This document shows positions 25,961 to 34,716 of a stretch of DNA of 64,000 bases, piece by piece. Each line of letters begins with the position of its first letter. Position 1 is the stretch's first letter. Below the pieces are notes generated by a model. That model searched no databases and had not been told where the DNA came from. It was given only the letters and a program-made list of their open reading frames with translations. The translations under genes and the position numbers were made by a program. Origin of the DNA: Thiodiazotropha sp040506275 (GTDB lineage: Bacteria > Pseudomonadota > Gammaproteobacteria > Chromatiales > Chromatiaceae); NCBI GenBank assembly GCA_040506275.1, contig JBEVXD010000002.1, forward strand, positions 186,001 through 250,000. Reading direction: 5' to 3'.

Positions 25961-27556
25961 TTATTTAATTTGCGGAGCGGTAGTCCAGGTATGAAATGCA
26001 GGCGGTGAGTCCAATTCCCACTCAAGACCTTCTGCACCTTCCCATACTTTGCTTTCCGCTTTCTTGCCTCCGCGAATTGTTTTTATGACTATGTAAAGCA
26101 AAAGCAGATGACTCAGACCAAAGATCATTGCGCCAATACTGGATATAACATTGAACTCGGTGAACATCATGTTGTAGTCAACGATCCTACGGGGCATTCC
26201 TGCCAAACCGAGAAAGTGTTGTGGGAAAAAGGTGATGTTAAAGCCGATGACGTTTGTCCAGAAAAAGATTTTTGCCAGTGTTTCGTCATACATGTGTCCT
26301 GTCCATTTGGGTAGCCAGTAGAAAACACCAGCAAAAAGACCAAATACTGCACCAGGCATCAATACGTAGTGAAAATGGGCGACAACAAACATACTATCGT
26401 GGTACTGCATGTCTGCCGGGACAACAGCCAGCATCACGCCACTCAATCCACCAAAAGTGAACATCAGTACGATGGCCACAGCAAAAAGCATGGGCGTTTC
26501 AAAGGTCATTGCGCCGCGCCACATGGTAGCAATGAAGTTGAACATCATCAGACCTACCGGGATGGAGATCAGTATCGTGCCGATCATAAAGTAGGTGACC
26601 GCACCTAACGACATGCCAATGGTATATTGGTGATGGGCCCAGACAACCATGCCGACGGTGGCAACTGTCAGCATTGCGCCAACCATCGATTTGTAGCCAA
26701 AAAGTGGCTTGCGGGAGAAAGCCGGAATAACGTGCGAGAGAACCCCAATTGAGGGTAATAGCAGGATATATACCTCTGGATGGCCGAAAAACCAGAACAG
26801 ATGTTGAAACAGTACTGGATCACCGCCACCTGCGGCATCGAAAAAGCTTGTGCCGAAGTGCCTGTCAAAGAGGAGCATAGTGACACCGCCCGCTAGCACA
26901 GGTACTACCAGAATCAATAAAAATGCTGTCACCAGCCAGGTCCAGCAGAACATGGGCATTTTCATCAGCGTCATGCCTGGAGCGCGCATGTTGAGCAGGG
27001 TAACGATAATGTTGATTGAAGCAAGTACCGATGAGATACCCAACAGGTGAATGGCGAAGATCAGAAAATCCATCGACATTCCTACCTGAACAGAGAGTGG
27101 CGGATAGAGAGTCCAGCCTGTATTAATTTGGGTTCCACCGCCCGGAAAAAAGGGTACAACAAATGAAAGTATCAGCATGGTGGCTGCGGCAGGAAGAATC
27201 CAGAAGCTGAGGTTGTTCATTCTCGGGAGTGCCATGTCAGGTGCCCCGACCATCATCGGAATCATCCAGTTGGCCAATCCTGCTGCTGCCGGCATTACCG
27301 CACCGAAAATCATTATCAGTGCATGGTTGGTTACCAGATTGTTGTATAGATCAGGGTCGAGTAGCTGGATTCCTGGCTGAAAAAGCTCCATGCGTATCAA
27401 CATCGCGCTGGCGCCACCAAGAAAGAGCATAGTCAATGCAAACAGCAGGTACAGCGTACCTATGTCTTTATGATTGGTGCTGAACAGCCAACGGCGCCAA
27501 CCTGTCGGATTGTCGTGGTGATGCGCTTCATCATGGTTAAGGGTGGTAGTTGTCAT
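25961..27556 (-). CDS. coxA: cytochrome c oxidase subunit I
   Basis: The 531-residue protein has twelve transmembrane helices. Ligands visible: H78 (TNHALIM) for the low-spin heme, H259 in GHPEVY with E261 and cross-linking Y263, H308/H309 (WAHHQYTIGM) for CuB, and HFHYVLM near 393-395 for the hemes. The HPEVY glutamate places it in the A1 subfamily of proton-pumping oxidases. It is the catalytic subunit reducing O2 to water. The gene lies between coxB and the 50-residue gene. Confidence 0.98.
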   Translation of the reverse strand: MTTTTLNHDEAHHHDNPTGWRRWLFSTNHKDIGTLYLLFALTMLFLGGASAMLIRMELFQPGIQLLDPDLYNNLVTNHALIMIFGAVMPAAAGLANWMIPMMVGAPDMALPRMNNLSFWILPAAATMLILSFVVPFFPGGGTQINTGWTLYPPLSVQVGMSMDFLIFAIHLLGISSVLASINIIVTLLNMRAPGMTLMKMPMFCWTWLVTAFLLILVVPVLAGGVTMLLFDRHFGTSFFDAAGGGDPVLFQHLFWFFGHPEVYILLLPSIGVLSHVIPAFSRKPLFGYKSMVGAMLTVATVGMVVWAHHQYTIGMSLGAVTYFMIGTILISIPVGLMMFNFIATMWRGAMTFETPMLFAVAIVLMFTFGGLSGVMLAVVPADMQYHDSMFVVAHFHYVLMPGAVFGLFAGVFYWLPKWTGHMYDETLAKIFFWTNVIGFNITFFPQHFLGLAGMPRRIVDYNMMFTEFNVISSIGAMIFGLSHLLLLYIVIKTIRGGKKAESKVWEGAEGLEWELDSPPAFHTWTTAPQIK

Positions 27557-27570
27557 TATCTAACTCTCCT

Positions 27571-28767
27571 CTATCTTGCCTGCTTAACGTCTGCAGGCTG
27601 CACCACATCGCCTGTGTTATTGTCCCAAGCATTACGTTCATAGGTTACAATTGCTGCGATTTCCAGATCGTTGAGCGAGCCCCATGGCTGCATGGCAGTA
27701 CCTTCTTTGCCCTTGATTACAATCTGTAAGTGGTCGGCAATCGGGCCGGTGGTAAGGGCAGAGCCTTTCAACCCCGGGAATGCCGGTGGTAATCCCATAC
27801 CTGTAACCTGGTGACAGGCAGCGCACTTCGTTTCATACAGTGTCTTTCCTTTCGTCATCAGCTCATCGAGACTCCAGGTTTTGTCGGCACTTGCTTCTGC
27901 AGCAGCTGCAATTTTGATCGCTTTCTGGTCATCAACCCACGCAGCAAATTTCTGAGGAGAGACTGATTCGACCACGATTGGCATACGGGAATGCCAGGTG
28001 CCACAGAGTTCGGCACACTGTCCTCGAAAAACCCCTTCTCTAGTCAGTTCAGCCCAGGTTTCAGTGACATATCCAGGAATAGCATCTTTTTTGACCGCCA
28101 GTTCAGGTACCCAAAAAGCGTGCAGGACATCTGCAGAGGTGTGGAGAAAACGGATTTTTTGCCCGGTTGGCAGAAACAGACGATTGTCGACCTCTCTAAG
28201 GTAGAGATCCCCCGACTCCTCTTGCGGTACATATCGACTCTCTACTTTAATATTGTGATCCAGATAGTCGAACTCCCACCACCATTGGTGCCCCGTTACT
28301 TTGACATCCAGGATGTTCTCATCCTTAGGTACATCCCAGACCTTTTTCAAAACAGCATCCGCTTTTCCTGCAATGGTGAGGTCGACTCCCAATACCATCA
28401 CCGGCACGATGACCCAGGACCAGTTACCAAACCAAGAGTTGTGGAAATTTTGGTCTGCTGGATAGCCACGGCTCTTGCGATGATAGTAGAGCGAGTAGAA
28501 AACAAATGCGAAAACGATCAGCAACAGCACTGTTGTTATCTGCATCGTCAGCATATGGATGTTATAGATATCCTGGGCAACATTGGCAGCCGGTTCAGGA
28601 AAATTGAGGCCATATTCCGCATTGCTGTCATTGGATTTAAGCAGTGATGCAAAACAGAGGCCTGCTAACAATGGTAGTTTGATGTTGTGCAAAACTGCTT
28701 GATATTTATTATGTAACACTGACACGGGAGCACTGCCATGTCGTGTATGATTGCTTTTAAACTTCAT
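27571..28767 (-). CDS. coxB: cytochrome c oxidase subunit II with fused cytochrome c domain
   Basis: The 398-residue protein has a leader/transmembrane segment near 30-45, two helices (about 73-94 and 115-133) and a cupredoxin domain with CuA ligands H216, C251, E253, C255, H259, M262 (GQCAELCGTWHSRM). A C-terminal cytochrome c domain (about 300-385) has the heme motif CAACH at 315-319, giving a caa3-like electron entry. It opens the structural run after DUF2244. Confidence 0.97.
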   Translation of the reverse strand: MKFKSNHTRHGSAPVSVLHNKYQAVLHNIKLPLLAGLCFASLLKSNDSNAEYGLNFPEPAANVAQDIYNIHMLTMQITTVLLLIVFAFVFYSLYYHRKSRGYPADQNFHNSWFGNWSWVIVPVMVLGVDLTIAGKADAVLKKVWDVPKDENILDVKVTGHQWWWEFDYLDHNIKVESRYVPQEESGDLYLREVDNRLFLPTGQKIRFLHTSADVLHAFWVPELAVKKDAIPGYVTETWAELTREGVFRGQCAELCGTWHSRMPIVVESVSPQKFAAWVDDQKAIKIAAAAEASADKTWSLDELMTKGKTLYETKCAACHQVTGMGLPPAFPGLKGSALTTGPIADHLQIVIKGKEGTAMQPWGSLNDLEIAAIVTYERNAWDNNTGDVVQPADVKQAR

Positions 28768-28772
28768 ACTGG

Positions 28773-29252
28773 TTAAATGCCCTCGATTTTGTTTTTTAGA
28801 TTATGAGCGAGCAGTTCACGCTCCTCCTCAACCAAGTATTTCCCTATCTCGATGTATTCACCATGAGAACCGATTAATAGACGACTGGGATACCAGCCTC
28901 GGGGATCATGGTTCTGGATGACTTTCATCCAGGCTTTGTGAAAACATTTTTCTGAGCCATGCTGGCGATTGCTGCTCACCCTGACTTGATTGCAGTCTAT
29001 TCTGATGGTCTGCCGGGTATGGGCACAGCAACTTTGGCAGTAGATGCCAATTCCAATTACCAAGATTTCCAAACCTGCAAAAGGGAGAACCAGCCAGGCA
29101 CCAATTGAATAGAAATAGAGAGCAACAAACAGACAGGGGGTGGCTAATAGTAGAAAAAGCCACTTGGATTGACTCCAGGTCAGGTTTTTATTTGGAGTTA
29201 AGATGAGAATTGACTCATCAGAATCTCTTTTTTGAGTATCCGTTAGGATCAT
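28773..29252 (-). CDS. DUF2244 domain membrane protein of the cox operon
   Basis: The 159-residue protein has two close transmembrane helices (about 30-70) and a soluble tail with VRVSSNRQHG and ESRLLIGSHGEYIEIGKYL-like sequence, as in DUF2244. The family often lies next to cox genes in alpha- and gammaproteobacteria; function unknown. ATG 29252 is preferred to an upstream GTG at 29264. It ends 5 bases before coxB and is probably the first gene of the oxidase operon, with an FNR-type site 53 bases upstream. Confidence 0.8.
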   Translation of the reverse strand: MILTDTQKRDSDESILILTPNKNLTWSQSKWLFLLLATPCLFVALYFYSIGAWLVLPFAGLEILVIGIGIYCQSCCAHTRQTIRIDCNQVRVSSNRQHGSEKCFHKAWMKVIQNHDPRGWYPSRLLIGSHGEYIEIGKYLVEEERELLAHNLKNKIEGI

Positions 29253-29304
29253 CTGCCATTCCACACATTATGGTGACGGCCGGATTCTGCTTGGCGTCAT
29301 TTTA

Positions 29305-29318
29305 TTGATCTAGGTCAA
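29305..29318. promoter_or_regulatory. FNR/ANR-type box upstream of the oxidase operon
   Basis: TTGATCTAGGTCAA matches the FNR/ANR consensus TTGAT-N4-ATCAA at nine of ten fixed positions. It lies 53 bases before the DUF2244 start, suitable for oxygen-dependent control of the cox genes. Whether it activates or represses depends on the promoter, which I could not place. Confidence 0.6.
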
Positions 29319-29850
29319 CAGAATAAGACAAAGTCTCACTAAAACGCAATAACTAAGTTAAATAGTCGACAATAAGTAAGGTATTGATTATTAATTAGAA
29401 TAATTGAATATACTACTGAGCAGTCCAGTTATCAGTGATATTTTTACCGGATTAAGCAATCAAATTATGATTCAGTGCGCTACGGCTCAAAGTTTATAAA
29501 ATATTGTTTTGGCAGTGTTTCTGCCAACAGACAAGTTCACCTTTCTTCACTTATACCTGCATATATCCAGCAACCAATCAAAGTGGAAATTGAAATCTTT
29601 ATTATAATGTTTAGGAGAATCCTTAAGTTGTGGCTGGATCCTGCTGTTGATGCGAATGAAACAATTTTAAGGACTCTCTGAACAAGTCTAGGGACGACAT
29701 TTTGCCGTCTAAATTAATCACTTCTGCATTGCGGGTCTTCGTAATAGCAGATTTTGAACAAGATCCACATCTTGGATTGGCGCATTTGAACGACAATCTG
29801 TTCAGCTTAGGGGTTTTTCAAAAGTACCCAAAAATAATTGGGATAGTCTA

Positions 29851-29878
29851 ATTAACCCGGAACCATTATAGGTAGGTT
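29851..29878. repeat. solo end of a family-1 element
   Basis: ATTAACCCGGAACCATTA followed by TAGGTAGGTT matches the terminal repeat of copies B and C (TTAACCCGGCACC-TTAATAGGTAGG) with few differences. No matching partner end was found nearby. It lies just before the ATPase gene. Confidence 0.65.
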
Positions 29879-29910
29879 TATTGTGCTTCCGAGTAAAAGA
29901 GAGTCCGCAG

Positions 29911-32727
29911 ATGGTTAGCGATATTTGGTTGTATAGCTTAGGCTTGTTAGTAATTGTGGTTCTGGTTGTTGGCGGATTACGATACTTAAAGCGAAAAAAC
30001 GACAAGAATTCAATTCAGCAACATCAATCGCCTGCCTTTGATGACCACTGGTACATGGTCGATTTCAAGCAGGTAATATCCAGACTGGATAGCGCAGAAT
30101 CCGGATTGTCATCGGAACAGGCCCATGAACGTTATCTTCGATATGGCGCAAACCGGTTACCAGAGCCTGAGCCCGTGCCTCCCTGGTTACGTTTTCTCTA
30201 TCAATTTCACAACCTGCTTATCTATGTCTTGATCGTTGCTGGGGCAGTGACTGCAATACTGCAACATTGGTTGGATGCAAGTGTGATTTTTGGCGTGGTG
30301 GTCATCAACGCCTTGATTGGATATATCCAGGAAGGTAAGGCCGAGAATGCTCTGAATGCCATTCGGCAAATGTTATCTCCCCATGCAATGACCTTGCGAG
30401 ATGGCGCGCAGCTTACGTTGGATGCTGAAAACCTGGTTGTGGGTGATGTGGTTCTTTTGCAATCAGGGGATCGTGTACCGGCAGATCTGAGATTGATTTG
30501 GGTTAAAGGAATACAGATTCAGGAGTCTGCATTAACAGGTGAATCGATAGCAGTAGAGAAAAATATCGAATCGCTGAAATCAGATGCCCCGTTAGGGGAT
30601 AGGATCAATATGGCCTACTCGGGCACCTTGGTAACCCATGGACAGGGCAGAGGCATTGTCGTTGCAACTGGAGTCGATACAGAAATAGGCCGTATCGGAT
30701 CACTGGTTGCCGAGGTGAAAGCAACCACAACACCATTACTACGCCAAATGGATCAGTTTGGTCGCTGGCTTACCCTCGCTATTCTTATTGTAGCTTTCGT
30801 TACTTTCTTTTTTGGTATTTTCTTACAGGGTTACCACGCTGCAGATATGTTTCTCGCATCTGTCAGTCTTGCTGTTGCTGCAATCCCAGAGGGTTTGCCA
30901 GCGATCATGACTATTACCCTGGCCATAGGTGTGCAGCGAATGGCTCAACGGAATGCAATTATCAGAAAACTACCCGCTGTAGAGACGCTGGGGTCGGTAA
31001 TGGTGATCTGTTCGGATAAAACCGGAACCTTGACTCGAAATGAGATGGCAGTACGTGGCATAGCAACCTGCCAGGATAGCTTTAAAGTCTCCGGTGCTGG
31101 CTATGACCCTCATGGGAGTATTGCCCTGAATGGCGAAGAGATACAGGTTGAAGGTCAACCTCTACTTGGGGAGGTCATAAGGGCGGGTGTTCTTTGTAAT
31201 GATGCATCACTACAACAAATCAGTGACCTTGAATGGCGGGTTCATGGTGATCCCATGGAGGGTGCACTATTGGTTGCTGGAATGAAAGCAGGCATTGACC
31301 ATAGTGTCGCCAATAAGCAGCATCCTCGCACTGATTTAATACCTTTTGAATCTGAGCATAGATTTATGGCGACACTCCACCATAGTCATAGTGGTGGTGC
31401 GTTTATCATTATAAAGGGTGCCCCTGAAGAGCTAATAAAAATCTGTAAATTGCAGCGCACTTTGAATGGTGATGAGGCAATTGATCAGGAGTTATGGCTT
31501 AAACGAATCAATGAAATGGCTGGACGAGGGCAGCGGGTTTTGGCGATAGGTATCAAACCCATGCCCATTGATAAATCAGAACTCAACTATCGTGATGTTC
31601 AAAACGGTATGATCCTGTTGGGTATGTTCGGCCTTATCGATCCACCCCGCAGTGAATCAATTGATGCTGTAAAACAGTGCCTTCAGGCAGGCATACGAGT
31701 GAAAATGATTACCGGTGACCATAGTGCTACAGCACTTGCGATCGCCCGACAACTTAAGCTGACGAATTGTAATGAAGCACTCGTGGGTCAGGAGTTGGAG
31801 CAAATGGATGACCAACAGTTGGGCGACCGGGTGATGAAGATTGATGTTTTCGCCAGAGTAAGCCCTGAGCATAAGCTGAGACTTGTCTCGCTATTACAGG
31901 AGCAGCAACAAGTGGTTGCTATGACAGGAGATGGAATTAATGATTCTCCTGCATTGAAACGTGCTGATGTTGGTACAGCAATGGGTCAGAATGGTACTGA
32001 AGCTGCAAAGGAAGCATCTGAAATGGTGCTGGCTGATGATAATTTCGCCTCGATTATTTCTGCCGTGGAAGAGGGGAGGACTGTCTATGACAATTTGCAG
32101 AAGGCAATATTGTTCATTTTACCGACCAACGGTGGAGAGGCACTGATTATTCTGGCAGCAATTGTACTGGGTTTCAGCGAATTGCCGCTGACTCCCGTTC
32201 AGATTCTATGGGTTAATATGATTACTGCAGTGACACTGGCTTTGGCGCTGGCTATGGAGCCATCCGAACCTGGTTTAATGCACAGAAAACCACGAAAAGT
32301 AGGAGAGCCACTACTGACCCCTTTCCTGATATGGCGAATTGTTTTTGTAGCGACTATTCTGACCGGAGGTACCTTTGGACTCTTTCTCTGGGCAGGCGAA
32401 CAGGGAATGACCATCTCCGAATCCAGAACCATTGCTGTTAATACCTTGGTGATGTTTGAAATATTCTATCTGTTCAACTCACGTTATATTATTGCCCCTG
32501 TATTGAACTGGCATGGCTTGGTGGGTAATCGCTATGTTCTTTTTGCAATCGCTCTGTTGGTGGTTTTTCAAATGGGTTTCACCTATCTACCTCAATTGCA
32601 GTATCTGTTCGGAACTGCACCCATTGAACCAGGAGTCTGGCTTTTAATCATTCTGGTCGCTTCGAGTGTATTGATCCTTGTTGAGATCGAGAAGTTTTTC
32701 TATCGAAAAATCTACGTAGGGAAATAG
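29911..32727 (+). CDS. cation-transporting P-type ATPase (P2A-like)
   Basis: The 938-residue ATPase has all cytoplasmic motifs: actuator LTGESIAVEK, phosphorylation site CSDKTGTLT, nucleotide domain HGDPMEGALL, hinge KMITGDHSATA and MTGDGINDSPALK. Helix M4 has the P2A motif IPEGLP. M6 reads WVNMITAVTLALALAMEP rather than the SERCA-type sequence, so the ion is uncertain (Ca2+, Na+ or other). An extra hydrophobic segment (about residues 5-22) precedes the cation-ATPase N domain, which is unusual. ATG 29911 is chosen; a start at 29881 would fall in the adjacent repeat. Confidence 0.9.
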   Translation: MVSDIWLYSLGLLVIVVLVVGGLRYLKRKNDKNSIQQHQSPAFDDHWYMVDFKQVISRLDSAESGLSSEQAHERYLRYGANRLPEPEPVPPWLRFLYQFHNLLIYVLIVAGAVTAILQHWLDASVIFGVVVINALIGYIQEGKAENALNAIRQMLSPHAMTLRDGAQLTLDAENLVVGDVVLLQSGDRVPADLRLIWVKGIQIQESALTGESIAVEKNIESLKSDAPLGDRINMAYSGTLVTHGQGRGIVVATGVDTEIGRIGSLVAEVKATTTPLLRQMDQFGRWLTLAILIVAFVTFFFGIFLQGYHAADMFLASVSLAVAAIPEGLPAIMTITLAIGVQRMAQRNAIIRKLPAVETLGSVMVICSDKTGTLTRNEMAVRGIATCQDSFKVSGAGYDPHGSIALNGEEIQVEGQPLLGEVIRAGVLCNDASLQQISDLEWRVHGDPMEGALLVAGMKAGIDHSVANKQHPRTDLIPFESEHRFMATLHHSHSGGAFIIIKGAPEELIKICKLQRTLNGDEAIDQELWLKRINEMAGRGQRVLAIGIKPMPIDKSELNYRDVQNGMILLGMFGLIDPPRSESIDAVKQCLQAGIRVKMITGDHSATALAIARQLKLTNCNEALVGQELEQMDDQQLGDRVMKIDVFARVSPEHKLRLVSLLQEQQQVVAMTGDGINDSPALKRADVGTAMGQNGTEAAKEASEMVLADDNFASIISAVEEGRTVYDNLQKAILFILPTNGGEALIILAAIVLGFSELPLTPVQILWVNMITAVTLALALAMEPSEPGLMHRKPRKVGEPLLTPFLIWRIVFVATILTGGTFGLFLWAGEQGMTISESRTIAVNTLVMFEIFYLFNSRYIIAPVLNWHGLVGNRYVLFAIALLVVFQMGFTYLPQLQYLFGTAPIEPGVWLLIILVASSVLILVEIEKFFYRKIYVGK

Positions 32728-32860
32728 TTTTGAGAAGTATTCGGGTGATATGTCAGGAGACGTTACCCGTTTTTGGGCAGAGATATCGAGGGAGCGTTGT
32801 CTGAATTGAGAACTAGAATCCTGCTATGGATTGAGGGTAAATTGGTTGCGGTGTCTTTAG

Positions 32861-32898
32861 AAAGCCACTGTCTCGGTATAATCCAGGACAGTGGCTTT
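32861..32898. terminator. bidirectional terminator-like hairpin
   Basis: AAAGCCACTGTC pairs perfectly with GACAGTGGCTTT around a 14-base loop. It lies between the convergent ATPase and Lys/Ala-rich genes. T-rich sequence follows the stem on the minus strand (TTTCTAAA), so it mainly serves the minus-strand gene. Confidence 0.75.
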
Positions 32899-32917
32899 AA
32901 TCTGCTTAAAGCAAGAT

Positions 32918-33418
32918 TTATTCAGCAGTAGCAGCTGCTGCTTTTTTCTTGCTGGTTCTGCGACGTCGACGTGTTTTCGTGTCAACAGCTTTTTCCAGAG
33001 CTTTCGCACTCTTTTCAAAGTCTTTAACCATTTTTGCACGTGCAGACTGCATGGCAGTGTAGAGACCTTTTGCCAGTCGGGCAGCTTTGCGCTGTTCACC
33101 GGCTAGAGCAGTTCGGTCAGCTTTGACCTGCTTCAGCTTGTCCTGTGCAGCACTCAGACGCTCTTTGGCTTTTGCCTTGCTGGCTGCTGTTTTTGCAGTT
33201 CCAGCAGCAGCACGTGCTTTTTCAACCCGATCGCTATTGGTTGCGACCAGCTTGTCTTGACGCTCGAGTGCCTTTTCAGCTTTAGCCAGTCTGGTCAGTG
33301 CACGTTTATTTGCGCCTGATAGATTTATGTCGGCTTGCAAAGCTTCAGTAATTGTTTCCATGGAAACAACTTTTCTTTTTGCTCTGCGACGCTTCTTTAC
33401 AGTTTTCTTTAGAGCCAT
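32918..33418 (-). CDS. Lys/Ala/Arg-rich coiled-coil protein, nucleoid-associated type (AlgP-like)
   Basis: The 166-residue protein is very basic at both ends (LKKTVKKRRRAKRKV at the start; TKTRRRRRTSKKKAAAATAE at the end), with a long helical, alanine-rich centre (about 20-145) that should form a coiled coil. Such composition resembles histone-like AlgP/HupB-tail proteins that bind DNA. Start ATG 33418 has AGGAG 5 bases upstream; a longer frame from 33493 has no such site. A strong hairpin terminator follows. The DNA-binding role is inferred from composition only. Confidence 0.75.
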   Translation of the reverse strand: MALKKTVKKRRRAKRKVVSMETITEALQADINLSGANKRALTRLAKAEKALERQDKLVATNSDRVEKARAAAGTAKTAASKAKAKERLSAAQDKLKQVKADRTALAGEQRKAARLAKGLYTAMQSARAKMVKDFEKSAKALEKAVDTKTRRRRRTSKKKAAAATAE

Positions 33419-34259
33419 TGGTACTCCTATATGATTGAAATGACGTGCATAATATAGTTCGAGATGAGCATAAGAACAACACCTCATTAACATTTATTAA
33501 TACAAATTCAATATTTTTCGTTGAATACAGCGTTATTTTGTCAAAAAAACACATTAAATTGTGAATAGTGTTTCGTCCGAATATTTTTTTTCTTAAGTTT
33601 TCAAGCAACCTCTGGTTATCTTTGATCAAGTGGGTGATGAGATAAAAGGCTTTTGATCGAGGAAAAACAGAACCGAAATAGCCGGTGAAGGTGAAACATT
33701 TGAATACTGTGCCAAAGCCTGTCAGCTAACATGAACATATTCATGAATTGATCTGAGGTTTCTTACCATTCAGACAGCTAGTCACTCCGATAACCACTTT
33801 TAGAATTAGTTTCATTATGTTTAGTCCGATTTCCAAAACACAGACTACTAGGTTTACGATTTTATCCTGATTTCTGATATTGACCAGAGATCATGGTGGA
33901 AGAAGAATCAAGTTCATCTTAAAAAAGGACACGAAATCTTTTTTTCACAAAAGTATCGTTCGTGACTAAGAGACTATTTTCCTTTTCGTGAATATTTACG
34001 TCTCGAGGATTTATTTAACCTGAAGCATACGAATCATCGATAACTTGGCAGATCAGTGAATAGCGAAGTGTGAAGGTGAAAAATGATGCAATCGGAATTG
34101 AACCTTAAACAGTGAAAGGTTCAGAACAATTAAGTTTAATCATTCATCTTTAAAGTTATGTCGAACAGCACGAATACCTATTGACTAGATGACCTTTCTG
34201 CCACTGTGTTTGATGTTAATTGTGTCAATTTCTGGTGTGGCAATGATTGTGCACTATGA

Positions 34260-34437
34260 GCAATATTAGTGCATCGGAGAGCTGCGGACTGAAAAGAAAA
34301 TTTACTAACTATATGAAATATATAGAAAATAAAAGTTGGCTCGTTTACTGCTAGTTATTTTGTGTATCAAGCGGAACCCCCGCTTTGTGCATTGTGATCC
34401 TCCACATTATCCCGGCACCCCTGCCGGGATTTTTTTA
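34260..34437 (+). ncRNA. candidate small RNA ending in an orphan terminator
   Basis: A strong terminator (34409-34437) has no gene upstream on its strand for more than 1.6 kb. Just before it is another hairpin (CAAGCGG-AACC-CCGCTTTG, about 34368-34387). This is the pattern of an sRNA. The 5' end is not defined, no known family is recognised, and no clear promoter was found, so the left boundary is a guess. Confidence 0.3.
34409..34437 (+). terminator. strong Rho-independent terminator without an upstream gene
   Basis: ATCCCGGCA-CCCC-TGCCGGGAT followed by seven T residues is a textbook terminator on the plus strand. The nearest plus-strand gene upstream (the ATPase) ends 1.7 kb earlier, so this terminator probably belongs to an untranslated transcript. 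Confidence 0.9.
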
Positions 34438-34716
34438 GCTATCTGTACAACAGCTATACTGATTTCTGACTACCTCAGGTAATCACTTGGTGTCTTATCA
34501 GTCTATTGGCGCTATACGACTTCAATGTATCAGGGTTTGGTCTTAAGTCATGATAAGAGAAATATCACTAGGAAATGAATTTCTTTGTGTTAATTGATGG
34601 AAGATTGAAGCCAATGCAAATAACAATTACTGCAAGTCGAATGAGCTGATGAAAAAGCACCTGACAGGGTGCTGCAATTTTAATCCTTACAAATATGTCT
34701 GGAAATTGAAACTCAT

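Larger units (their letters stand above)
29253..29910. other. intergenic region between the cox operon and the P-type ATPase
   Basis: The 660-base divergent region contains the FNR-type box (29305-29318) and a solo family-1 repeat end (29851-29878). A 68-codon frame at 29475-29681 has no supporting features. Confidence 0.6.
33419..34716. other. 1.3-kb region without a protein gene; possible RNA gene at its end
   Basis: The longest gene-free stretch of the window. No frame has protein-like features. It contains a TGAACCTT/AAGGTTCA hairpin at about 34099-34123, and near its end two hairpins and a strong terminator at 34368-34437, not preceded by any gene on that strand. Confidence 0.6.

Noticed and set aside
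29475..29681. 68-codon plus-strand open frame in the cox-ATPase intergenic region
   Set aside because: No clear ribosome-binding site and no recognisable features; likely chance.
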